Source of the DNA: Papio anubis
Taxonomy: Eukaryota; Chordata; Mammalia; Primates; Cercopithecidae
Direction: 5' to 3'
DNA: 64,000 bases
Assembly (NCBI RefSeq): GCF_008728515.1
Contig: NC_044988.1
Coordinates: forward strand, 31,847,159 to 31,911,158
Shown: positions 36,776-48,680 of the stretch, piece after piece
How the letters are laid out: each line of letters begins with the position of its first letter
Numbering within the stretch: the first letter of the stretch is position 1
Position numbers and translations under genes: made by a program
Notes under the pieces: model-generated
Database searches by the model: none
The model's input: the letters and a program-made list of their open reading frames with translations, nothing else
Told to the model about the DNA's origin: nothing

Positions 36776-37477
36776 GGAATCCAATTTTCCATCTTAGTTT
36801 GGAAAGTTATTACCAACACACTAGGACAGTTCAAAGAGAAACGATCATTCTTTGACCTTATCTCTCTCTCTGCTGGACCTCTGGTAGTGGATAAATTGGA
36901 GGGTAGGTAGGAAAAAGCAATCTCTGATATACTCCTTACAACCCCCTAAACACTGGTATATCAGGCAGTGGGGAGAGGATAATCTAGATATGCTAGAAAA
37001 AACTTTTAAATTATGAAAAACTTTGAACTAGACAAAAAGTTACTGAGTGTCCTTTCTAGCACACCTTTCCAGGCTATTTTTATCTTTTGGTTCCTTTACT
37101 CTGTATGTAAAACCGATAACAGAAAGTCATTCTTGTCCTTACAAATAGAAAGAAATTGTGCCTGGTGGAATGCAATTGATTACTGCGCAATGAATAGACC
37201 AGTCTTGTATCTATTTGAAAATTCTTTCCAGCATTCCTCATTGCCCATATATCTGCATTTCATTGAATTCTCCTTTGAACATATTTGGCATTCTAGTGGT
37301 TCACTCAGTTAATTAAAATATTTGACACATGTTAATTTTATGTTTGTATAAGAGTCATCATTTTACCTTTTTAAAAATTAACTTAGCATTTTAATATACA
37401 ATTTGTCATTTTAGTTCAGGGATTTAATTTATTCTGTTACCTCTTTATGACTCTTTTTTCTTCCTTTTCCCTTCTTT

Positions 37478-37519
<42 letters not shown>
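37478..37519. repeat. (GT)n microsatellite
   Basis: About 20 GT units, nearly pure, directly next to a complete MIR. Confidence 0.95.
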
Positions 37520-37520
<1 letters not shown>

Positions 37521-37775
37521 CATAGCACAGTGCAGTGGTAGAGCACTTGCTTCTGAGACTAAAGAACCTGAGTTCAAGTCTCTACTTCCACTCTTCCTAG
37601 CAATCTTGATCAAGTTAATTAACCACAGAGCCTCAGTTCCCATACATGTAAAATAGGAATAGTACTAACACCCACTTTACGACTTACTCTGAGGCTTTAA
37701 TGAAATAATGCATGCAAAATGATTACACATTACTTATCAAATAATAAGCACACAATAGATATGAGTTATTATCCC
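37520..37775 (+). repeat. MIR SINE, near full length with tRNA-derived head
   Basis: The head 'gtggtagagcacttgcttct' and 'gagttcaagtctctac' keeps A-box and B-box-like pieces of the ancestral tRNA promoter. It is followed by the core and 'cctcagttcccatacatgta'. A relatively complete MIR. Confidence 0.88.
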
Positions 37776-38554
37776 TTCTTTTTTCCTATGGTAGGTGAGC
37801 CAGATTATTAGTGATCAGTTCCCAGCAGAAATGGACGTGTGGACATAGACTGTTGGTTAAGTCACTGGCAGCAATTCTCCTAGACCATAGGTTCTCCTTT
37901 CTACACTTTACCCAGAGCCAAAATAATTTATACCTGGTGTGGCAGCTGCTACTACTTGCCCATCCAACACCCATTCTTGCCTTTTATCTTATTAATAAAA
38001 TGCCTATATTACTGGGGACAACAATGAACTAACTAAAATACTACATTCCTAGCCTTGTCTGCAGCTAAGTATGTCTATTGAGTCAGTCCTGGCCTTCAAG
38101 ATAGCATACATTGTTGGGAGGGACTTCTATGAAGGTTACTTAAAAGGAGGAACAAAAGCTAGGGGAAGACTTTTTTGGGTCCTCCCTTTCTTTATCCTAT
38201 TTCCCAGAACATGAATTTGTTGACTAAAGTTCCAAGAGCCATCTTGAATCCTGAGGTAACTGACCTTCAGATAAGTCATATACTGTACGCCAGGATAACA
38301 TAACAGGAAGCTGGGGGGTCTATGAATTTTGTGGGGTTGCCACATTGCCTTAGGCTCCCTCCTTCAGACTTCTTTTACAAGAGATAAAAAAAAAAGTCCT
38401 TATGCATTTAAGCCAGCGTTAATTTGGGTTTTCTGTTAGATACAGCTGAACCAATGGACAGATGCTGGGTGTCTTATCTAACCAAAGAAGCCTCTTACCT
38501 ATGATAGTCATGATAGTCATAACAGAACCATATGGTTTGAGAACTCAGAACGAC

Positions 38555-38683
38555 TTTTTTTGGGGGGGGAGACATGGTCTCACTCTGTCACCGAGGTTGG
38601 AGTGCAGTGGCACAGTCACAGCTCACTGCAGCCTTGACCTCCCGGGGCTGGGCTGAAGCCATCTTCCTGCCTCAGCCTCCCAA
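38555..38683 (-). repeat. Alu right-monomer fragment, antisense
   Basis: It runs from 'gagacatggtctcactctgt' to 'cctgcctcagcctccc', then breaks into unique sequence. It has no left monomer and no clear target duplication. Confidence 0.9.
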
Positions 38684-38719
38684 CACAAAATGTGTTCCCT
38701 TACTTATCTCATGTCTACC

Positions 38720-38825
38720 CCACAACACTATGGGAGATGCATTATTATTATCTTCATTTTTTAGATAGGAAAACTGAAATTCAAATCAATTCTATTAAGG
38801 TTACTCAGTTTCTTTATAGTAATGG
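38720..38825 (-). repeat. MIR fragment
   Basis: 'ttattattatcttcattttt' and 'agataggaaaactgaaattc' match the reversed MIR core. Diverged. Confidence 0.6.
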
Positions 38826-38829
38826 ATCA

Positions 38830-41620
38830 CTTTACAAAGCTTTTGACTCAACTGGGTTTTTCTTAGAGCTAATGTGAATATAAAATTTTTACCAAAGGAC
38901 TAGTTGAAGTTAGAGCTTTTGACAATATAAATTACTGCTAAATTATATGTTTAACCCTGCTGTTTTCAAACTTATACAAATAATGAAGTAAACTGGTGAT
39001 AGGACCAAACAAAGTGAGGAGCTTTGTTGGGAAAAAAAAAAACAAACCTGTATGTCTATGAAACAATTCTGACAAAGCAATGTTTTGACAATTTAAATAT
39101 GAAGAAATTGGGGTTATCTGGATTTTATTTTCCATCAAATGTTATGTAAGTATAAAAACTCTGGTTTTTATCAAACCTCACATATTTCATCTTCTTAAAT
39201 GATTTCTCCTCAAATGTACAATTCAGCTAATTAGCCCATCCCTGGCTTTAATGGCCACCAGTGATGCGAATATCTAGAAGTCCAATCTGCAACCAGTTCT
39301 GTGGAGCTCTGAGGAGACCACAGCTAAATAAATGGAATTGCTCCTCTATAGTAAGCACCGATAAAATGCACACACCACAGAAACATAACTAAGGCATTCT
39401 GAATTTTCTTTTCTCTAGGCCCTTCTTAAGAAAAAAACAACCTAGTACAAGAAATTGAAAAAATCATTTTTCTGAATGGTCAAGCAGTGCTCTGAGTGGA
39501 TGGAAATATTCATGACAAGAGAAAACCCATCTAAGGAAGGGTTAACTCACGTGGAACTCCATTATGAAGTAAGTATCATTAGGATTAATAGAATAAGCAC
39601 ACTAAGGCAGCAAGGCTCTAAAAAGAAACTAGGTCTGAATGAAAATACACTTACTACAAGTCTCAAAAATCATGGGCTCTTAGAATCTGGATCTTGGCAT
39701 ATGTGCATCCTCCTTTCTCCATGCCACCCCACTTGTGTTACAGGGATTGTTCAGCAAGACTGGAGGTTTCAGAATTTCCTCCACATCCATCTCCCCTCTT
39801 GCTTCAGAGAAATATCTGGTGATGATTTGGGTAAAGTGACCCAGATCACTGCACCCTTACAAAGCATCTTTCTTCCAAGATAATCAAAACACATTGCCTT
39901 GGTTAAGTGTGCCAAAGATCATTTCATCACTAGCCAGTTAGTCCCCTAACTGACTTGTTACCACCTCAAAGCATTTAAACAAGATCTGGTTGAAAAGTGA
40001 ACAGCTGATATACTTCTGACAGTCCCTTCTGTTTCAGTCAGTTATCAGTGACCTTAGTCTTCTGGCTAGAATGCCTTCAGTTAAAGGGAAGGTCCAGGCA
40101 TGCTTTTCACCTTTTATGTTTCCTTCTATCAATTTCTGTTTCATGCCAAGACCTCACAAAAAACACACATGCATAATGATGATGAATAGTCTTCTCTTTC
40201 ATGTGGAAATACTTCTTTCCTGAGTCATTAAGACAGTTTCTCAGAATTAAGAAATAGGGTTGACCTCACCTGTCCTTTGTTTCATTTGATTTACTTGTAA
40301 AGCAAGATCAGGGTCTCATTCAAACCTCGAGTTCAGTTTGAGACAATAAAATATAGAAAACACAGATATTGGCACTGAGCTTCAAGAGAATAATTAAATG
40401 GTGGGCTGTCAGAAACTAGAGTAAAAGTATTTATCCTGGAGACAGAAGACTGAGAATCTATAGGTTTGCAGAGTGTTATAGAGGAAGTAAAAACAGAGGC
40501 AGGACCTCAAAGATTGCAGTCATAGTTCAACAATTGCATTGTACAAAAAGGGAAACTGAGACCCAGAGAAGTGATATATCTTATTGATTTCAAGAAACCA
40601 ATGAGCAAACCAGTCAAGACTAGAAGCCAAACCCACTGTGCCCCATGCAGCTTCTCATTCCACCACTTGGACTCCCACGTGGAGATGACCTCCCCTATTT
40701 TTGGAACAAGAGGAGTTGCCAAATCAGGAACCAGACTGTGTCTCATATATTTGGGGAATGAACAATTGCACATCGTTTCCTTGCCCTTGCTTTATGTAGA
40801 TTGATTCAACCACCTTTTCCATCATTAGGTACTATTCAGACCAGCTGAGGAATTCTCCTGATGATGTATTAGTCTCTACTGGTCTGTGTTCCATGTAATT
40901 TTCAAGTAAAGGGGAGAAAAGATTTCCATCAGCTAGAAACTTGTGTGAAGTGCAGAGGTTAAAACAACATCTCCCCTGAATAATGCATTTAAAAAGTCAC
41001 CCAAAACATGTTATTCAATCTGGCACCCAGATTTAAAGATTGCCAGATGGCCCACCCAGGTCTCTGAGGAAGAAATATCACATTGCTCTTCCTTTCTTTA
41101 TCCTGCCTTGCACGGATAATATCACAATTGAGAAAGAACCACATAACTGCCACATTCAATTATGCCAATAACTAAAGGTAGATGAGCTGAATCCTCTCTC
41201 TATACCCAAAGACAAAACAGCATTTGTGTATGTAATACCAAATCCCTACACATTTTTTAAAAAGCAAGGAAACCTCAGGGAGAGACCAAGAAAGAAGAGT
41301 GGTTTCAAATTCCTCCTAGGGGAAGCCTTTGGGATCTAACTATATAAATGGGATGACCAAGCCTAATATACCAAATATACTACCTCACACATGCAGACAG
41401 ACTTTCAGTTCCTACCCCAGTATCACTCTGAACTATCTCTGCCTTATATTTAATCAAAGGTTGTGTATCAGGCACAAAGTGCTCTGCTATGTGCTGTACT
41501 ATATGTGATGAAATACTGTTGTACACAGGACCAAGTATAGTCTCTACCTACGATATGTTAGTGGAAGAGACAGATATATACACACCAGAAATAGCAGCTA
41601 ATGCCAAGCAGGGCTTACGT
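38830..41620. other. Mostly unique sequence
   Basis: I see no exon, RNA gene or clear interspersed repeat, apart from a short MIR-like piece near 40545-40600 ('aaagggaaactgagacccag'). A 135-codon plus-strand frame at 39476-39883 resembles no protein family I know. Confidence 0.45.
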
Positions 41621-41629
41621 GTGCCTTGT

Positions 41630-41755
41630 ACTATCTTAAGCACTTTCTATATATTAATTCACTTAATTGCTCAACAACCTCATAAGGTAGGATATATTAT
41701 TATTCTATTTTACTGATATGGGAACTAAAACTAGGCAGTGTGTCAAAGGTCGCCA
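41630..41755 (-). repeat. MIR fragment
   Basis: 'tatattaattcacttaattg' and 'ctcataaggtaggatatatt' match reversed MIR 3' sequence. The MLT1 LTR follows immediately. Confidence 0.65.
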
Positions 41756-42212
41756 TTACTGGGATGAACTGTGTTCCCCCAAAATTCCTATGTTGAAGTC
41801 CTAACCCCCAGGACTGCAGAATGTGACCTTACATGAAAATAGAGTTGTTGTATATGTAATTAGTTAAGTTGCACTGGGGTCTGGTGGGTCCCTAATACAA
41901 TATACCTCTTGTCTTTACAAAACACGGAAATTTGGAGATAGCTACACACATGGCGAGTGCATCATGTGAAGATGAAGGCAGGGTTCAGTGTGATACAGCA
42001 GAAGCTGAGGAAAGCCAAAGATTCCAGTCATCTCCCAGTAGCTGGGAGAGAGGCCTGGAACAGATTCTCCTTAACAGTCCTCAAGGGGAACCAACCTGCT
42101 GATCCCTTAGTCTCAGACTTCTCACCCCTTGAACTGTGAGACAATAAATTTCTCTTTAAGCCACTCACTTTGTACTACTTCGTTACGGCAGCCCTAGCAA
42201 ACTGAAATGGTC
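41756..42212 (+). mobile_element. MLT1-type MaLR LTR
   Basis: 'ttcctatgttgaagtcctaa', 'gaactgtgagacaataaatt' and 'cagccctagcaaactgaaat' are the ordered landmarks of an MLT1-class LTR in forward sense. An AATAAA lies in 'acaataaattt'. Solo and old. Confidence 0.85.
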
Positions 42213-42424
42213 ACCAGGCCAAGAAACAGTGAAGTCAATATTCAAGTTCAAGCAATGAGGTGCCAGAGTCTGCCTTCACAATCGTTAAACTGCTCACACT
42301 GCTGAAGGCATTTTAGTTGTTGACCTATGTATTATACCAAGTACTTCCCTACATATAAAGCAGAAGACGGCAGACACAGGAAGGGGCACGTAAACTGAGT
42401 TCAAAGATTTTAATCTTCCCAGTT

Positions 42425-42730
42425 GAAAACATTCACTGAATAAACATTTGCTGAGAATTTACAAGTGTGGGGACTCAGTGCAAAGACATGTCTCTATTCT
42501 CATGAAAATTTAGTTGGATCTCTGAACAACTAAAATATACGGAGTCAAGAAACCTTTACACCAGAAGTGACGTGTTAGTAAAATCTGAAAGGATGACGAG
42601 CTCACCAGGTAACTATGGGGAGAAAGAAGGTTTGAACAGAGAAAGCAAAGTGTGTAACGTTACAGAATCACAAGCTAGAGACAGCAAGGAAAGGATGGGA
42701 ATGCCCAGATTTTGGATAAATTGTGTAAGG
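42425..42730 (-). repeat. L2 LINE fragment, antisense
   Basis: 'attcactgaataaacatttg' and 'ctgagaatttacaagtgtgg' are the reversed L2 3' terminus. The following bases are too diverged for detail. Confidence 0.65.
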
Positions 42731-42764
42731 CTGGGTTAATGCCTATTCTCTCTCAGGTTCTCTT

Positions 42765-42990
42765 TTTACAAAAACGTTTATTTTAGGTTCAGGGTACATG
42801 TGCAGGCTTGTTACATAGGTAAACTGTGTGTCGTGGGAGTTTGATGTACAGATTATTTCATCACCCAGGAAATGAACATAGTATCCAATAGCAGTTTTTG
42901 ATCTTCTCCCTTCTCCCAGCCTCCACCCTCACATAGGCTTTGGTGTCTGCTGTTTCCTCCTTTGTGTCCATGTGATCTTAGTGTTTCGCT
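42765..42990 (-). repeat. L1 3' end, antisense
   Basis: 'gtttattttaggttcagggt', 'acatgtgcaggcttgttaca' and 'taggtaaactgtgtgtcgtg' are the reversed primate L1 3'UTR, heavily 5'-truncated. Confidence 0.92.
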
Positions 42991-43321
42991 GCCACAAACA
43001 TCTAGAAAGCAGCCAGGGACCAGAGCCTGCCGGCTCTGGCGCTGACCCAGACCACCCTCTTTTGTCATCTGGATTTAACCTTCTCCCTCTTCCTCCCTCT
43101 GGCAGCCTGACTCTTTCCAGCTAAGTGTTAGAACCTGAGGACCCTCTCCAGCTTGCGAAGTTTCTTACCTCCTGCTTTGGAAGTCTTCTTGGCTTTGTCC
43201 CTCGGCTTTTCTTCCGTTTGGTTACCCGGAGCCTGGGTCAGCCAAGCCTGCCCTGCATGAGGCAGTTAGGGCAGGTGAAGGGACCAGGCCACCCGTCAGG
43301 GTAAGGGGAGAGTGGCAGGTC

Positions 43322-43700
43322 AGTATGGGTTGAATTGCGTTTCCCCAAATTCGTATGCTGAAGTCCTAACCCCTGGTAGCTCAGAATGTGACTGAATTTA
43401 GTGACGGGGTCTTTAAAGAGATTAAGTTAAAAGAAAGTCATTAGAGTGGGCCCCATTTCAATATGACTGGTGTCCTTATAAGAAGAGGAGATTAAGACAC
43501 AGGCAGCTACAGAGCACAGACTGTGGGAAGACACAGAGAAGGCAATCTTCAAGCCAAGGAGAGAGGCCTCTGAAGAAACGAACCCTGCTTACGCCTTCAG
43601 CTTGGACTCCCAGCCTCCAGAACTGAGAGAAAATAAATTTCTGTTGTCTAAGCCACCAGTCTGTGGTACTTGGCTATGGCAGGCCCAGCAAACTAACCCA
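43322..43700 (+). mobile_element. MLT1-type MaLR LTR
   Basis: 'gggttgaattgcgtttcccc', 'atatgactggtgtccttata' and 'aataaatttctgttgtctaa' place the U3, middle and R parts in order. Forward sense and near complete. Confidence 0.87.
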
Positions 43701-43704
43701 CAGT

Positions 43705-46320
43705 GACAAAGGACAGGAAAGGAAGCTGTTCACCAGTGAAGTCTCACTACCTCTGAGGCAGCTCTGGTTCCTAGAATGAAGATCAAGAGACAGTGCCCTT
43801 TTGATGCCGGTTCCAGGAAAAAGCCCCCAGATAATAAGTCTAAATGTTAGCACCTGAGGACTCCAGCTAAGTAAGACTGGGGACATTTTCCTGGAACTGG
43901 CATCTAGAAGGAATATATCTAAGTGATATGCGCTCACAGAGAGATGGATCCCATATCAGTGTCCCCCACTCTTGCTAAAAAGACTGAACCAGTTTCACCT
44001 TCAGGGCTGTTGTCATGATACTGTTAAGTATGATTCCCATCACCCCGCCTCTCTCCTTTTCTCAGTCTGTCATCTATCACAGTTAGAGTTCAAGGCCTAA
44101 AATTGCAACACTGATTGAGAAGGTCAAATTCATTAACACAAGAGTAACCCAATTGATCAATCAACAAGGGAGAGTGACAATTATTTCTTTTTCTCTGTTT
44201 TGATTGGAAAAGCAGGAGGCATCGGGAGCTAGAAATAGGAGCAGGGTTCATAACAGTGATGGATACAGAGTGTGTGCACATATGTGTTTATGCATGTCTG
44301 TGTGCGTGCATGTGTGGCTGTGTACAGAGAAATGACTATAGGAATGGTGCCTGGAGACACAGCAGTCAGATTTATAAAAATTCTGCCTACTATTGGCCTT
44401 ATTTACCTTTGGCAGGGTCATTTTGGAAGTATTTTAGTTGCACTCACACATGCAAGCCGCTGGGCTTCTGAGGATTTATGAAGATTTCTTTTGTGACTTC
44501 ATTATAAAGGCGCTTCTTTCCCAAGGGGTCTATTCATCAAGGCATCACGGCAGTGTGCTTCCTGCCTTTGGCCTTGCCGTGAAAGCCCTTTCAAACAAAC
44601 TGTGCACAGCTGCAACGCAGAGCGTGCCGCCTCGAGCACATGAATTAAATTAAACATCATTCAGTAAGTATGAGAAACAGGCTGTCAAGACATCAGGAGG
44701 AAAAGTGAAAAATTCAGTCAATTTGTCCTGATCCTTCCTTGACATAATCTGCATATTCGCAGCTATTGGGATCTGGTTGGAGTGGAATATTTCTCCAAGA
44801 GAGGGGCTGCATATTACTCTTCTAGAATATCCCCTAGCACCAAGCCAGAAACATAATAGCACTCAGAAAATACGTACCACAGAATTTGTCATATTATGGC
44901 TGTATTATGTATGTCTTGCAGATGTAGTGTCATTCCTAAGTAATAAGCACCACTTCTAGGTTTAATACCTAACAGCTTTTGTCATTGACTTACTCCATTT
45001 GCTGGTAACCTCTTGCCTATTTATTACAACTTTACTTCGAACTAACTAAGTGTATAGAACAATAGTTGCCTGCCACCAACATTAATTTACCCAAGTAAAT
45101 AATGTGGCTTTTTATTCCACCTGAAAGGAATAATAACAGCAATTAGCATTGGGACAATGCTTTAAAGCTTTAAACAAAAGGCTTTTACATGCTTCATTGT
45201 ATTTAGAGTAGGGTAGGTATATGTTCGATGTTCCAGCCAACTTCACCTGTACAGGATCTGTTCTTCCACCGGTAAATTCTGGTAAATTATTTCTCCCCTA
45301 TTCTGATCATATGAGGCTGGGGAGGCTGCTAATTACAGACAACTTCCCTTACCCTGGCCACAGAAATGGGCACGTGATTCAGGTCTAGGCAATCACCGTA
45401 CTCCCATACTTCCCACAATAATGACTGGGAGGGTAGGCAGCCAGGCTAATCAAAATCTTTCCCCAGATTTTTTTCAATGTAGATGTGGAGGAGAAGATGA
45501 CTTGTTTTCTGAGTCATGGATCTGAAAGGATATTATTCAGTGATTGTCAGTCATCTCCTCCACATGTAGATGGATTGTCTATAGTACAAGAATGAATCCA
45601 ACAGAGAAGGAAACAGAGCTAAGGTTGTAACCACAGGACCAGCTCAAACCAGTTAACCATTGCTTAAGTTGTTACAGATGTTGCCAACCACGCCCTCTCT
45701 AGACTGCCTGGTTACATGACCGAGTAAATTTTCTTTTTTCTAAGCCAATATGAGTTAGCTTTCTGTGATTTGCAACCAAATACCTAGCTAATAGATTTTA
45801 CAAAATCAGACAGATTTTTGAAGATGAAAAAACTAGACAGTTTTCCCATTGTCTAAAAATATTCTCTTCCCTTCTCCCAGGTAAAATCATACGTTCTTGC
45901 CCCATCCACATCAGCCTGAGACACATGACTTGCTTTAGTCAGTAAAATAAGCCATAGCCATGGACATGTATGTGAGCAAAAACTGGGCTTTAGGCCTAAG
46001 AAGTTGAAGTCCTTTGATATGTAGCAGACCTTGCCTATCCTGACTGATAACATCTATACTAAGTGCTACCCCAATATCAACCTAGCTTATTTGATTTCAA
46101 ATTCTACAGTTCTTATTTACACCATACCAAGCTGCTTCTGGCAAACCTACTCTCCAAGTCTTCCAGTGCATCTCTGAAAAATAAGAATCTTATCAAAACA
46201 CAAAGCAATATAAAACAAAAAATCCTGGTCTCATGGCAAATCCTGGATAGAGCTAGGATGACTGATGTAAATTAAAGTGATAACACTGATAATAACAACT
46301 AATATTAACATCCAGTAAAA
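43705..46320. other. Mostly unique sequence
   Basis: No coding or RNA gene was seen. 44256-44330 is a short TGTG-rich patch ('gtgtgtgcacatatgtgttt'). 45230-45770 may hold a diverged medium-reiteration repeat that I cannot name. Confidence 0.4.
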
Positions 46321-46329
46321 GGCAACCTT

Positions 46330-46440
46330 TATGAGAACAGGGGCCTAGGATGTTTTGCTTAATGTTTTGTCCTAAGAAGTTAGTACAGCATCTGGCACAT
46401 TGTAAAGCTCAATAAATATTTGTTCAGTGTTAAAAGAAAC
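46330..46440 (+). repeat. L2 LINE 3' tail
   Basis: 'acagcatctggcacattgta' and 'aagctcaataaatatttgtt' are the classic L2 3' end. Confidence 0.85.
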
Positions 46441-46489
46441 ACTTAGAATTTGCCAGATTTTGTACTAAATTCTTCGCCATATTCTCCTC

Positions 46490-46632
46490 TGATTCAGTTA
46501 CTTAACAGAAATGTATTGTGGACCTCCTATGTGCCAGGTTGTAAACACCAGGGACAGCATAGACCAGGTTCCTGTTCTCATGCTGCTGAACCCTGTAGCT
46601 GGCCTTCTCAATATTGATATTTTGGACCAGAT

Positions 46633-46672
<40 letters not shown>

Positions 46673-47480
46673 AGGGAACTTCTCTGAGCATTTTAGGGTG
46701 TTAACTGCATGTCTGGCCTCTACCCCTTCCCTCAGTGTGACAAAGAAAAATGTTTCCAGACATTACCAAATGTCTTCCAGGAGGCAAAGTCATCCAAAAT
46801 TGAGAACCAGTGGGCTAGTGGCAGAAGACAGAAAAGCAGAGTATTGATTTGAAATGTATTTGATATAAAAGTGCCATTAATAAAAATAAACCAGGATAAA
46901 GGAAAAGAAAATGATCCAAAGGGAGATTCTTCTTTACATACAGTGATCAGAGAAGACCTTCTAAGTGAACATTTGAAGGGAACTGAATGGAGTAAATGCT
47001 AGTCTTGTGGCTACCTGGGGGAAGAATTTTTCTAGAAAAGGGAACAGTTAGAGCAAGGTCCATGTGGTAGAAGTGTCCTTGCTGTGTTTGAGAAGAGCAA
47101 TAAGGCCAGAAATGCTGGAGCAGAGTGAGTGACAGAAGCATGAGAGTAAACAGAAGGAATGGACGGTCAACCATGAATGGCTTTGCAGGCTACAGCAAGG
47201 ACTCTGGATTTTATCTAGGTTGGAATGGGAAACCACCACAAAGTTCCAGAACAAAAGTGTCAGGTCCTAACTGACACTTTTAAAAAATTTATCTGACTGT
47301 ATTGTGGAAAACAGAATAAGAGGAACAAGGGATGAAGCAAGTAGACTAGTTAGGAGGCTCCTCTTGTATTTTAGGTAGGAGATGGCTTAGCCTGAAGGGG
47401 AATGGTAGAGGGCTTGAGAAGTGGCTGAATTCTGGGTATGTTTTAAAGGTAGAGTTTACTAGATTTGATGTGTTGAATAT
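46490..47480 (-). repeat. L2 LINE, antisense, split by MER20
   Basis: The reversed 3' terminus ('cctcctatgtgccaggttgt') lies at the left. After the MER20 at 46606-46812 it continues with 'gaatggctttgcaggctaca', 'ttagttaggaggctcctctt'-like and 'aattctgggtatgttttaaa' motifs. MER20 is therefore younger than this L2. Confidence 0.8.
46606..46812 (-). mobile_element. MER20 with expanded poly(T)
   Basis: Reversed MER20 motifs ('caatattgatattttggacc', 'ccagacattaccaaatgtct', 'gagaaccagtgg') surround a run of about 38 T at 46630-46667. That run is not part of the MER20 consensus as I know it. Confidence 0.82.
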
Positions 47481-47519
47481 GGAGAAAGAGGAAAAGGAGT
47501 TGATGATAAGGCTACATTA

Positions 47520-47610
47520 TTATTGTCCTCATTTCACAGATGAGGAAACCAAAGTGCAGAGAGTTTAAGCAGTTTTGCAGGACCACATAGCTAGTAAATG
47601 AAACCCAGAC
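47520..47610 (-). repeat. MIR fragment
   Basis: 'tcctcatttcacagatgagg', 'aaaccaaagtgcagagag' and 'ccacatagctagtaaatg' give reversed MIR core. Confidence 0.8.
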
Positions 47611-48099
47611 ACTTATTTCAGAGCTTATACTCTTCATTTTTATATTATATTACCAATAAAAAGCTGGCAACCTAGGTGGGAAAACAAAGCCAATTGAGGT
47701 GCTCTAGGTACCATTTTCTTCATACATAGCACTTTATTCACCCTCTTTCTGGCTCAAAGACATCTAAGACATACCTATATAGTCATAATACAAAAGTAAG
47801 CAACAATAAGAAAATGGCAGAGTTGGACCTTTTCATTATTGGCCCTTTGGCCCATTTTGATAAAAAGATCATGGATATCTGTCACGAGAATACAGTTGAA
47901 AATATTCAACATTACAAAAAACTTATTTGAAATATATATTTACACTAAATATCATTAACAACAAATCTTACCATAAGGGTGTGTATTGTGCCGCTAAAAA
48001 TCATCAGAATTTGTAAGACATTTAAACAACTTATCTTTTGAGATATGAAGACAAACTTTTACGATTTTAAAGCAATGTTGAAAGTTTTGTATTACTCAG

Positions 48100-48680
48100 T
48101 TCAGTTCTTCATAAAATTTCCCCAAACTTTATAAGCCAGTTATGATGTTCCTTATGTAATAAAAAAAGATAACAAGCCAAATATCAATGAGAAATACTTG
48201 CTTTCCCTGTAGTGGTAAAAATGGCTAAAATAATACACAGAATCAATGTGGCAAAAAACAGAAATAAATTCATTTGTCAGCAAATATTATTGATGATGCA
48301 GAGAAAACATTATTGATGATTTTAGAAAAATTCAGAAATATGTTATATGAGTGGTTTGCTATATATATTTGTATTGAGTATAGATCTTCTTAAGAAAAAT
48401 GCGTTTCAATAACAAATATCAGATCAACTACTTTTTTGGGAATCAACTAAATGAAGGAGTTCTGGAAGAAGATCTCATGATCTTTAATAAACTCAGTGTT
48501 TCATGGGAAAACTGTATAACCATAACTACTGATAGAGCTATGACTTTGATGGAAATTTTGAAAATCTCACACAAAGAGAAAGTTGTAGAGATGGCTCTAC
48601 ATGTGATATTTATTCACAGCATCATGTTACTAGAGACAAGAAGTTAAGGTTACAAGTCCATAGGGGACTGTGTGGTGTGG
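48100..48680 (+). pseudogene. Decayed hAT-type transposase (Charlie/ZBED-like)
   Basis: In plus-strand translation, 48399-48647 contains VSWENCITITTDRA and, near its end, VIFIHSIMLLE. These parallel the hAT/ZBED-type transposase motifs of the form 'W(E/K)NCVGICTDGA' and 'THCFIHR'. Upstream, around 48135, a frame beginning SYDVPYVI with stops parallels the 'SYKVA..IAK' segment. The catalytic Asp in TTD is present, but the next residues (RA for GA) and much of the rest are degraded. It could be a Charlie-type DNA transposon or a copy of a domesticated ZBED/FAM200 gene. No terminal inverted repeats were identified. Confidence 0.6.

Noticed and set aside
37520..37600. tRNA gene suggested by A- and B-box-like bases
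   Set aside because: It is the tRNA-derived head of a MIR SINE. No cloverleaf can be completed.
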